This document shows, piece after piece, positions 14,522 through 20,488 of a stretch of DNA of 23,995 nt (position 1 is the first letter of the stretch; the number at the start of each line of letters is the position of its first letter). The notes beneath the pieces are model-generated. The model saw nothing but the letters and a program-made list of their open reading frames with translations. It searched no databases and was not told the DNA's origin. A program made the translations under genes and the position numbers. The DNA comes from a virus. The stretch spans positions 1-23,995 of IMG/VR virus record IMGVR_UViG_3300025132_000296; one strand, given 5' to 3'.

Positions 14522-15688
14522 TTAATAAATATGATATTCGCCCCTATGTTGATTATCTAGTGTATCGGTTAATACATATCGACAAGCATCTATGCAATCG
14601 GGATGTTCGCCCGTTGGTTTTGGTAATGTGTTACCATCCTTATCCTTTGCCCACACATATCCTTGTAATTCCCTTTTTAGGTTTCGGCTTTTACTTGTAA
14701 TGTATATTTCGTTTTGATTTATTAGGTTGATTCCAAAGTTTACACTATCACGACCTTTTGCACATGGGTATATATTATGTCCATCACGTCTTAATGTTTC
14801 TATTGATTTGGGTTCAGCACTATCGGCAATTATATTTTCTTTTATGTTGTTTTGTTTTAAAAATAAACTCACATCCCTTAACACTACATTCGATTTATAA
14901 AACACTTCATCGAATATATAAGCATCATTCCATTTGTAAAGTGAAATAATTACATGAGGGTCAACATATCCGAAGTCCATGCCATAAGATAATAGTCTTG
15001 CATCTTGTGGTATTGTATCTATTTCTTTCCAATCGGGTATACACACCCCCTCTAAACTTCCAATTTCCCCATCAAGGTAAACACGGCACCAATTCCTCCA
15101 ATAGGTAGATGTCTTTCCTTTGTCCCTTGCTTTTAGTAATTCCTTTACTATGCTTTGTGGTAAGCTATCGTTGTCTTTATAAGTAAGTGTAACAAAATCC
15201 GTGTCGGGTTGTCCTATTAGTTCTTTATCTACCCAAAACAAATTAGTCGGATTATAGTCTAACCATATATTTCCCGATGTTCTTATTGCTAATTGTTGGT
15301 AAGAATCAAAGGGTATATTGTTACACTCATTAATAAATATATCGGTACGTCTAGCACCTCTTAGTTTATCGGGTTGGTCTGTACTAAAGAACTCAATATA
15401 ACTTCCATTTGTAAAAGTGTACTTTAAGGTACTTTTATTGAATTGACTATCCTTATACCTATGCAAACCCTTTAAGATGCCTAAGAAGTCCTTTAAAGCA
15501 CCTCTACGCAAGTGTGGTATGCTTTCGGATACTACGCTTACTTCCTTACCTTCATTTATAATTGCATAATCTATTAATATAGTAAGAATACAAATAGTCT
15601 TACCCGCCGAAGTGCCACCACGTACTATGCGTGTTCGGTTCTTTAGTTTTCGTAATGTAGTAAGTGCTTTTGTTTTTTTTACGTGCAT
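14522..15688 (-). CDS. terL: Terminase large subunit, PBSX-like (388 aa)
   Basis: The ATP-driven motor and nuclease that packages DNA into proheads through the portal. Walker A is GGTSAGKT (24-31), and Walker B with the catalytic acid is DIFINECNN (116-124). A coupling motif probably lies near IWLDYNPTN (141-149). The RNase H-like nuclease domain shows GMDFGYVDP (236-244, Asp238), IADSAEPKSI (287-296, Asp289) and HPDCIDACRY (362-371). All key acidic residues are present, and its 388 aa is slightly short but complete. It starts 1 nt after the small subunit stop. Confidence 0.92.
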   Translation of the reverse strand: MHVKKTKALTTLRKLKNRTRIVRGGTSAGKTICILTILIDYAIINEGKEVSVVSESIPHLRRGALKDFLGILKGLHRYKDSQFNKSTLKYTFTNGSYIEFFSTDQPDKLRGARRTDIFINECNNIPFDSYQQLAIRTSGNIWLDYNPTNLFWVDKELIGQPDTDFVTLTYKDNDSLPQSIVKELLKARDKGKTSTYWRNWCRVYLDGEIGSLEGVCIPDWKEIDTIPQDARLLSYGMDFGYVDPHVIISLYKWNDAYIFDEVFYKSNVVLRDVSLFLKQNNIKENIIADSAEPKSIETLRRDGHNIYPCAKGRDSVNFGINLINQNEIYITSKSRNLKRELQGYVWAKDKDGNTLPKPTGEHPDCIDACRYVLTDTLDNQHRGEYHIY

Positions 15689-15689
15689 A

Positions 15690-15920
15690 CTAATCTACAA
15701 ACAACGGAATGTCCTCGTTGATTGTAATATCCCTTGTTTCCCTTGGTTTCCCTGCATAGTAATTGTAAAATAATTGTACGTATTTAAAATCGCCTTTTTC
15801 AACACCGTCTTTTAATGCCATGAATGCGGAATCTTCTAATGGCGATAATTTCTCTATTAGGTTTATTTCGTCGGATTTAGACTTACGCCCCGCACCTTTT
15901 CTTTTGCCACCGTGTTTCAT
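15690..15920 (-). CDS. terS: Terminase small subunit (76 aa)
   Basis: A small DNA-binding protein starting MKHGGKRKGAGRKSKSDE, the basic KRKGAGRK start seen in many short phage small terminases. It continues with a helical part (SPLEDSAFMALKDGVEKGDFKY) and a YNYYAGKPRETRD segment. It recognises the packaging site and stimulates TerL, its immediate neighbour. Its ATG overlaps the TGA of an 8-codon ORF (ATGA), which itself starts 3 nt after a late-promoter-like motif. At 76 aa it is at the lower end of the family. Confidence 0.75.
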   Translation of the reverse strand: MKHGGKRKGAGRKSKSDEINLIEKLSPLEDSAFMALKDGVEKGDFKYVQLFYNYYAGKPRETRDITINEDIPLFVD

Positions 15921-15943
15921 CTTGATAAAACTTGATTATTCAT
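15917..15943 (-). CDS. 8-codon leader ORF coupled to terS
   Basis: ATG at 15943, TGA at 15917-15919, encoding MNNQVLSR. The stop overlaps the terS start as ATGA, the same arrangement used between full genes here. The ATG lies 3 nt after TATTGTA of the late motif, the position where the first ATG of other late units is found. It may serve only to deliver ribosomes to terS. Confidence 0.35.
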   Translation of the reverse strand: MNNQVLSR

Positions 15944-15946
15944 ATA

Positions 15947-15972
15947 TACAATAAAAAAAACTATTCTTTGTT
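15947..15972 (-). promoter_or_regulatory. Putative phage late promoter for the terminase unit
   Basis: Minus-strand AACAAA (15972-15967), 13-nt spacer, TATTGTA (15953-15947). The hexamer is inside the last codons of the 25-codon membrane ORF. The 13-nt spacer ends in seven T, and the sequence CTTTGTT..AACAAAG just upstream could also form a weak hairpin, so an AT-rich terminator is an alternative reading. Confidence 0.55.
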
Positions 15973-16038
15973 AAAAAACAAAGCTATTAATAAGGTAACA
16001 ATACCAACAATATATATAAATGCAAATACTTCAGACAT
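15961..16038 (-). CDS. 25-codon single-span membrane peptide
   Basis: ATG at 16038, TAG at 15961. The peptide MSEVFAFIYIVGIVTLLIAL ends FFNKE, a nearly perfect single transmembrane helix with an acidic N-end and a charged C-end. The ATG overlaps the end of the SET gene by 8 nt (GATGTCTGA), which supports real translation by coupling. The function is unknown; its size and form resemble phage membrane micropeptides. Confidence 0.45.
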   Translation of the reverse strand: MSEVFAFIYIVGIVTLLIALFFNKE

Positions 16039-16309
16039 CGTATAATCTATAATATACCGTTAGTTCTTCATTTTTTTTTATAGGTCTTATCGTGTGTAAT
16101 ATTCCTATATCTTCTTTGCTTACAATATAGCAATTTGGTTTATTACTATGGTTAAGAAATCCCCCTAGTGGTGTCCTTATTGGGTTTATTGTATAGTAAT
16201 GTGTTTCGCCTAGTATTTTACCCGCCTTAATCGGTTCGGTTGTAAATACCCCTAATCCATGTATCTTGCTTTTTTTTATAGTAAGACATTCTTTAAGCGG
16301 TTTATACAT
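16031..16309 (-). CDS. Minimal SET-domain protein, putative lysine methyltransferase (92 aa)
   Basis: Shows the three SET landmarks in order: KIHGLGVF (15-22, S-adenosylmethionine-binding start), GGFLNHSNKPNC (49-60, the NHS..PN knot) and KNEELTVYY (79-87, including the conserved tyrosine region). At 92 aa it is a bare catalytic core without pre- or post-SET parts. Known relatives methylate lysines on proteins; here the target could be a host or phage protein. It overlaps the DnaA-like gene by 8 nt and the membrane micropeptide by 8 nt, so it belongs to the early operon's end. Activity of such a small form is not certain. Confidence 0.75.
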   Translation of the reverse strand: MYKPLKECLTIKKSKIHGLGVFTTEPIKAGKILGETHYYTINPIRTPLGGFLNHSNKPNCYIVSKEDIGILHTIRPIKKNEELTVYYRLYDV

Positions 16310-16724
16310 TTACCTTTTCTTGTAAGTTCTTATTTATGTGATTATATAGGGTTCGGTTTACTTGTAATACCTGTCTATGTTCAATAAGTAACTTAGTAAA
16401 TTTGTGTTTGTAGTAATTTAGGTCTTTATGTTTAAGTGTTAATTTTAAGTTGATTCTTATTTTAAATTCTATGTCGTTATATAGTTCTTTATATTGGTCG
16501 TCGTATCTTGTTAACACTTCGTTGTAAAGTTTTATACCGTGTAATACCGAGGCATGGTCACGCCCTACTATCTTACCTATTTCATATAAAGTTGATGTTG
16601 TGTATTTCTTACACAATGCAAATAATACCGCCCTTGTATAAACTAAATGTTGTAATCTACTATTTGTATTTAATTTAAGTTTAGTTTTATTTTCTATTAA
16701 ATTTTTAATTTCTTGTATTTTCAT
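16302..16724 (-). CDS. Stand-alone DnaA domain IV-like DNA-binding protein (140 aa)
   Basis: Residues ~22-66 match the C-terminal DnaA-box-binding domain: LQHLVYTRAVLFALCKKYT, then LYEIGKIVGRDHASVLHGIK. The GRDHASVLH part is the DnaA signature that contacts the box. The AAA+ domain of DnaA is absent, and the remaining ~70 residues are a basic helical tail. It may bind DnaA boxes to start phage replication, to redirect the host initiator, or to regulate transcription. It overlaps the upstream 57-aa ORF by 20 nt and the downstream SET gene by 8 nt. Confidence 0.7.
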   Translation of the reverse strand: MKIQEIKNLIENKTKLKLNTNSRLQHLVYTRAVLFALCKKYTTSTLYEIGKIVGRDHASVLHGIKLYNEVLTRYDDQYKELYNDIEFKIRINLKLTLKHKDLNYYKHKFTKLLIEHRQVLQVNRTLYNHINKNLQEKVNV

Positions 16725-16878
16725 ATTCTTTTATTGCTTTTTGTATTCCTTGACACGCTTCGAAATCTTCTATATCTTCGTACATTCTTAACGTTTCTTT
16801 CATTTCTTGCATACTTACACCATGTTGAAAATCTATAAGTGCAAGTAAATAAAATTCATTAACGGTTTGTTTATCCAC
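16705..16878 (-). CDS. Small hypothetical protein (57 aa, GTG start)
   Basis: This ORF occupies the gap between the nuclease-like and DnaA-like genes. It starts at GTG (16878), overlapping the upstream stop by 8 nt, and ends 20 nt inside the next gene. The peptide (VDKQTVNEFYLLALIDFQHG, then MQEMKETLRMYEDIEDFEA) is acidic and helical. The start is uncertain: a methionine at codon 23 is possible, but the GTG gives coupling and a sensible first helix. Confidence 0.5.
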   Translation of the reverse strand: MDKQTVNEFYLLALIDFQHGVSMQEMKETLRMYEDIEDFEACQGIQKAIKEYENTRN

Positions 16879-17311
16879 TTAATGTTTCTTTTTTAAAGTC
16901 TTTTAAGTTAAATATAACCCTTGGTTTTTTTCCTTTGGTTTGAAAGTATTCTTTTTTCATTAACTCCCTTAAATCCTCATGGTATATTACATTGTCACTT
17001 AGACACCTTATAAATAAATATGGTATAATGTTCGTTTGTCTATATAATTCTAATCTTGCTTTTATTTGCCACATTGGCAAACCATGCCCGTCGAAAGGTG
17101 GGGATAAATATTTTTCTTGTGTTTTTACTTCGGCACAATAGTAATTATTGTTATAATTAAACATTAAATCAATTTGCATGAAATTAATGCCTTTTTGACT
17201 TAGAAAGTTTCTTATTTCACTTTCGCCGTCGTAACCTATTTTTATTTGTTCTAAGTTTTCTTTAAACCAACTATGTTTTTCAACTTCCCCAAATATGTTT
17301 ATTTGTTTCAT
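16871..17311 (-). CDS. Putative PD-(D/E)XK nuclease with N-terminal QINIF motif (146 aa)
   Basis: A helix with GYDGESEIRNFL (27-37) is followed by NFMQIDLMF (43-51, Asp48) and YYCAEVKTQ (57-65, Glu61-Val-Lys63). That is the acid, strand, D..EVK order of PD-(D/E)XK nucleases, with a later conserved-looking MWQIKARLEL. It could be a Holliday-junction or structure-specific nuclease in phage recombination. The start MKQINIFGEVE is nearly the same as the start of the adjacent methyltransferase (MQQIDIFGELE) and fits the bacterial clamp-binding pattern QL(S/D)LF. It overlaps the methyltransferase stop (ATGA). The fold is reasonably supported, the substrate is not. Confidence 0.6.
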   Translation of the reverse strand: MKQINIFGEVEKHSWFKENLEQIKIGYDGESEIRNFLSQKGINFMQIDLMFNYNNNYYCAEVKTQEKYLSPPFDGHGLPMWQIKARLELYRQTNIIPYLFIRCLSDNVIYHEDLRELMKKEYFQTKGKKPRVIFNLKDFKKETLSG

Positions 17312-18189
17312 TGTTTTTTGAATATTAATATGTTTTGATGAACTTTTACAAGCTTTTTACTTTTCATATTACCATTAACCCTTAACGGAGCACTTGCAAG
17401 GGAATTTAATAATATGGCTTCGTTGTAAAATTTCATTCCACATTTTTGAAAAGCTTTTATTGTGTCGGGAACGAAACCAATATAGTTGCCTTTTTTGTCA
17501 CGTACTTCCCCAACAACAAAACACGCAAAAGAATCTTTTTTTAACAACCTACAACTTTTTAAAATTATACTTTCGTAAGCTATTAAAAAATCGTTGTAGT
17601 TCATATTAGATATATCCCCATCCAAATCACTATACACCTCTAAGTTTGCGTAGGGTGGACAACTAAATAAAAAATCATATCTATTTTTAAAATCATCTAA
17701 TACTTTGTTACTATCCCCCACATACCATTGTGGTTGGTTGTTTAATTCTAAAATATCTAAACCCTGTTTCCTATTGCTATTTACTTGTTCTTGTCTTAGT
17801 TCAACACCCGTGTAATTGTAATTCATGTAATTAGCAACAACACCCCTCACACTACCCCCCGCAAATGGGTCTATAATATTACCATCTTTAGGGCAAAACC
17901 AATGATATATTAATTCGCATAATGCTGGGTCAAATATAGATGTATCGGACGGTAAATTTTTACCGCTTTCTTTACTTTCTTTCCTTTTTTTATCGCCCCA
18001 AGCTTTCATGTGAAAAGCGGTTGCATCCCGCCCAAGTTCACTTTTTATACCTATCTTTTTCCATAAGTTTTTTCTTCTTTGCCAATTACCACTTTTACTA
18101 TCTAAAACACTAAAAGGTGGTTCAATAAATTTATCCCTTAAAAGCGGGTTATTGCTTTCTAATTCGCCAAAAATATCAATTTGTTGCAT
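17308..18189 (-). CDS. DNA methyltransferase, N6-adenine or N4-cytosine type (293 aa)
   Basis: After the short MQQIDIFGELE start, a phage-type leader (PFSVLDSKSGNWQRRK, then KKIGIKSELGR) precedes the catalytic motifs. Motif I is IIDPFAGGSVRG (105-116), which binds S-adenosylmethionine. Motif IV is FSCPPYANLEVYS (175-187), a variant of the DPPY/SPPY catalytic loop. The order with the first ~100 residues before motif I is common in phage modification enzymes. It probably protects phage DNA from host restriction or marks it during replication. No restriction partner is visible apart from the adjacent nuclease-like gene, which shares its N-terminal motif. It overlaps that gene as ATGA. Confidence 0.85.
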   Translation of the reverse strand: MQQIDIFGELESNNPLLRDKFIEPPFSVLDSKSGNWQRRKNLWKKIGIKSELGRDATAFHMKAWGDKKRKESKESGKNLPSDTSIFDPALCELIYHWFCPKDGNIIDPFAGGSVRGVVANYMNYNYTGVELRQEQVNSNRKQGLDILELNNQPQWYVGDSNKVLDDFKNRYDFLFSCPPYANLEVYSDLDGDISNMNYNDFLIAYESIILKSCRLLKKDSFACFVVGEVRDKKGNYIGFVPDTIKAFQKCGMKFYNEAILLNSLASAPLRVNGNMKSKKLVKVHQNILIFKKQ

Positions 18190-18237
18190 TGTCGTTTTAT
18201 TGTGTGTTGCCTACTCTTTTAGGTTTTCGGCTTACCC

Positions 18238-19002
18238 TTATAATATACCACGCATTACGTATTGGTCAATGTCGTTATCTTCTACAAAAAAGTACTTGTA
18301 TAAATCGATACCTTGTCTAAATTTATCTTTGCCCCTTTCTATAAATTCATCACTTGCTTCAAATATTCCTATGTCACAACTTCCTTTATCTATAACAAGG
18401 AACGTTACTTTACTAGCTTTAAATAAGTTTTTATATATGTAGGCTTGTAAATCGTAACCGTATTTGTCGGCACTATATCTAAAAGAAGATAGTTCGCTAG
18501 ATGTTTTTAAGTCTATTAAGTGGTCGCCTTTTAAAATGTCCGCCTTACCCCTTACCGCAAAACCTTCAACCATTTCTATTGCGGGAACCTCAAACTCCGA
18601 TTTGTTTAATAGTTTAATCGCAGCTTCATTTCTAAGTAAAGCGTCCGTTAGTCTTTCCGCTTGTTGCTTTTCTTTTTCTAAATAAACCTCTCCGTGTTCG
18701 CTAAGTGCTTCTTTATAAACTTTGCTATTCTTAGATGCAATATCTAAAAAGTGTATCTTATCAATCTTTTGTGGTTCCAATACCATCCAATGTAAAAGCT
18801 TGCCTTGACGTAACGCTGGCGTATCAAGATTATTACCGTATGTCATTATGTTTCTATATGACTTAGGGCTTTTAAGAAGTGTCTTTATGCTACTACTACT
18901 TAATGCGTGTTTGTTAAGATGTCCATAATAAAATTCATCCGAAACCATTTGGGTAAGTATTTCTTCTTTTCCCCAATGTTCCCCGTTTAGTAGTGTTATC
19001 AT
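18238..19002 (-). CDS. RecE/exodeoxyribonuclease VIII-like PD-(D/E)XK exonuclease (254 aa)
   Basis: I choose the ATG at 19002, which overlaps the stop of the 51-aa ORF as ATGA, over a methionine 18 codons upstream. The protein shows the family features: LSSSSIKTLLKSPKSYRN (34-51), GKLLHWMVLEP (67-77), GKADILKGDHLIDLKTS (152-168, Asp155 then Asp164-x-Lys166) and YDLQAYIY (183-190). This set is the RecE-like DUF3799 exonuclease pattern, which resects double-strand ends for single-strand annealing. No annealing partner is recognised nearby, although the phage has its own single-strand binding protein at 22361-22690. Confidence 0.8.
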   Translation of the reverse strand: MITLLNGEHWGKEEILTQMVSDEFYYGHLNKHALSSSSIKTLLKSPKSYRNIMTYGNNLDTPALRQGKLLHWMVLEPQKIDKIHFLDIASKNSKVYKEALSEHGEVYLEKEKQQAERLTDALLRNEAAIKLLNKSEFEVPAIEMVEGFAVRGKADILKGDHLIDLKTSSELSSFRYSADKYGYDLQAYIYKNLFKASKVTFLVIDKGSCDIGIFEASDEFIERGKDKFRQGIDLYKYFFVEDNDIDQYVMRGIL

Positions 19003-19154
19003 ATCCCAATCATTTCCATGTCGTCTTCCTCCCTGCGTTGCAATTCTATTTTGCACCTTGCCCGAAAAGAATTAAGATGTTTAGGATTATTACTAATGTT
19101 AATTAGTTCTTGTGTGGTATAACTTCTATAAAATAGTTCTTCGTAACTGTACAT
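18999..19154 (-). CDS. Small hypothetical protein before the exonuclease (51 aa)
   Basis: ATG at 19154, with a TGA that overlaps the exonuclease start as ATGA. The peptide starts MYSYEELFYRSYTTQELINI, has an Arg/Lys-rich middle (FRARCKIELQRREED) and looks soluble. No motif is recognised. Its existence decides the exonuclease start. Confidence 0.5.
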   Translation of the reverse strand: MYSYEELFYRSYTTQELINISNNPKHLNSFRARCKIELQRREEDDMEMIGI

Positions 19155-19191
19155 ATATTTTGTTTTATGTTACGAATATACTTATTAATAT

Positions 19192-19380
19192 TTAATTAAC
19201 ATCTTCTTTTTTAAAAACTTTTTTTTCTAGCTTTTCTATTTTGTCTAATGCAACCACTAAAGCTTGTTGTGCAATCTTTAAATCGTTTTGCATTTTAATT
19301 AATTTACTTTCTTTCATGTTCGTAGTTGTTGTTGTATATCTATCTAAATTTTCGTAATATTTACTTACACTATCCCCCAT
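19192..19380 (-). CDS. Small coiled-coil protein (62 aa)
   Basis: The chain starts MGDSVSKYYENLDRYTTTTT and continues as a Lys/Glu-rich helix with heptad leucines and isoleucines (LKIAQQALVVALDKIEKLEKK). It overlaps the upstream gene by 11 nt. Small coiled-coil accessory proteins are common in phage early regions; the function is not recognised. About 37 AT-rich bases without a clear signal separate it from the next gene. Confidence 0.5.
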   Translation of the reverse strand: MGDSVSKYYENLDRYTTTTTNMKESKLIKMQNDLKIAQQALVVALDKIEKLEKKVFKKEDVN

Positions 19381-19684
19381 AGACTTTTATTTTATTTTTT
19401 AATTTAAGTATTTCTTTTTCTAGTTCTTTAATCTTATTTTCGGCGTTCGTTGCCCTTTGGATTGCACGAAGTTTGTCTGCACGATATTCGTTTACCGTGT
19501 GATTAAAATATAGTTCATTTGTATATATTTCCGTAACGTAATAATTAATATCTATAAGCGTACCCATTAAATCATTAACGACATCGGTTCGCTTTTTCTT
19601 TTGCCACTCAAGCAAAGTATTAGCTATTATGTCAAAGTTGTTTAAGTAGTTTATATGTTTTAAGTTGTGTGCTTTTTTATTCAT
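19370..19684 (-). CDS. Coiled-coil hypothetical protein (104 aa)
   Basis: The N-terminal part (INYLNNFDIIANTLLEWQKKK) is helical, and the last ~35 residues form a coiled coil (ATNAENKIKELEKEILKLKNK). Its ATG overlaps the upstream stop as TAATG. No catalytic motif or membrane segment is visible. With the adjacent 62-aa protein it forms a pair of short coiled-coil genes that might interact. Confidence 0.5.
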   Translation of the reverse strand: MNKKAHNLKHINYLNNFDIIANTLLEWQKKKRTDVVNDLMGTLIDINYYVTEIYTNELYFNHTVNEYRADKLRAIQRATNAENKIKELEKEILKLKNKIKVYGG

Positions 19685-20079
19685 TAAAATTTACATTTAG
19701 AACAATTAAAGTATTTTCCTATTTCATTGATGTAAGATATAAAATTTTTTGGTTTTTTAAAATAAGTCCAATTTCCTTTGTAATATCTAGCGGACACAAA
19801 ACACTTTTCTAATGGTATATTAGTCTTGTCGTCTTTATATTCGTGTTCTACTTTTAAAGCAATACCACCTTCGCCCCATTTATCTATTATCCTTTCTAAT
19901 ATTAGCTTTTGACCCGTTGGTATTTTGTTATACTTTCTTTTTACTTCGCCAAGTATTAAAACATTATCGTCAAATTCTAAAACAAAATCAACATCCGATG
20001 GGTGCATTTTGCCATTTTGTACACCCGTAAAATCTATAACTTGTTTTATTTGGTTTCTATTTCTTATTAAACTATCCAA
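19684..20079 (-). CDS. PD-(D/E)XK-like protein with C-terminal CSKC (131 aa)
   Basis: I accept the TTG start at 20079, because the first downstream ATG would cut into the conserved start VIDFTGVQNGKMHPSDVDFV (14-33). Asp30 and Glu43-Val-Lys45 (ILGEVKRK) give the D..E-x-K signature, followed by TGQKLILERIIDKW, a motif pair I recall from Bacteroidetes phage proteins of unknown function. The C-terminal FNCSKCKF may bind metal. A nuclease fold is likely; activity and substrate are unknown. It overlaps the upstream gene by 8 nt and the downstream one as TAATG. Confidence 0.55.
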   Translation of the reverse strand: MDSLIRNRNQIKQVIDFTGVQNGKMHPSDVDFVLEFDDNVLILGEVKRKYNKIPTGQKLILERIIDKWGEGGIALKVEHEYKDDKTNIPLEKCFVSARYYKGNWTYFKKPKNFISYINEIGKYFNCSKCKF

Positions 20080-20488
20080 GATATTCTTTGTAAATACGTT
20101 CTAATCTTTTAAACACTCCATTTAAAAAACATGACCCGCAACTTGTTAATTCTCTTTTGTCTTTAAATACCCTATTATAGATATCTAATAATTCGGTTTG
20201 TTCAATAGGTGTAATTTGATTCTTTTTACTTTTAAATATTTTTGATAAATAATTAAATTCATCTTCCGTTAAGCACAAAGGTCTTTCGTAAGGAAATAAG
20301 TAATTCAGCTTATCTTTACGTTCGTCGCAACCGCAGTCTTCGCCTGCTAAAAACTTAACCGCCTTTTTAATACCCGTTGCCTTGGTTATTTTCTCGACCG
20401 TATCGCCGACACCTTTACTTGCTTTCGCATGGTTCTTTTTCCATGCCTTATACTCTTTGCTTCTTTTGTCTCCTTTAAATTCTGTCAT
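20072..20488 (-). CDS. Cys-containing conserved hypothetical protein (138 aa)
   Basis: A basic N-terminus (GDKRSKEYKAWKKNHAKASK) is followed by GVGDTVEKITKATGIKKAV, then CGCDERKDKLNYLFPYERPLCLT (52-74) and a C-terminal part with TSCGSCFLNGV (about 115-125). The CGCDERK segment is a recurrent feature of marine Bacteroidetes phage proteins as I remember them. Cys pairs at 52/54 and near 117/120 could form a zinc site. No function is known. It overlaps the sigma-factor gene by 14 nt. Confidence 0.6.
   Translation of the reverse strand: MTEFKGDKRSKEYKAWKKNHAKASKGVGDTVEKITKATGIKKAVKFLAGEDCGCDERKDKLNYLFPYERPLCLTEDEFNYLSKIFKSKKNQITPIEQTELLDIYNRVFKDKRELTSCGSCFLNGVFKRLERIYKEYLG

Noticed and set aside
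15953-15983. AT-rich hairpin CTTTGTT..AACAAAG plus T8 as a terminator before terS
   Set aside because: The stem is weak and 5 nt separate it from the T run. The same bases fit the late motif with exact spacing, which four other gaps explain better.
18999-19056. Longer form of the RecE-like protein starting at 19056
   Set aside because: The ATG at 19002 overlaps the stop of a well-coupled 51-codon ORF as ATGA, and the extra 18 residues have no family character.
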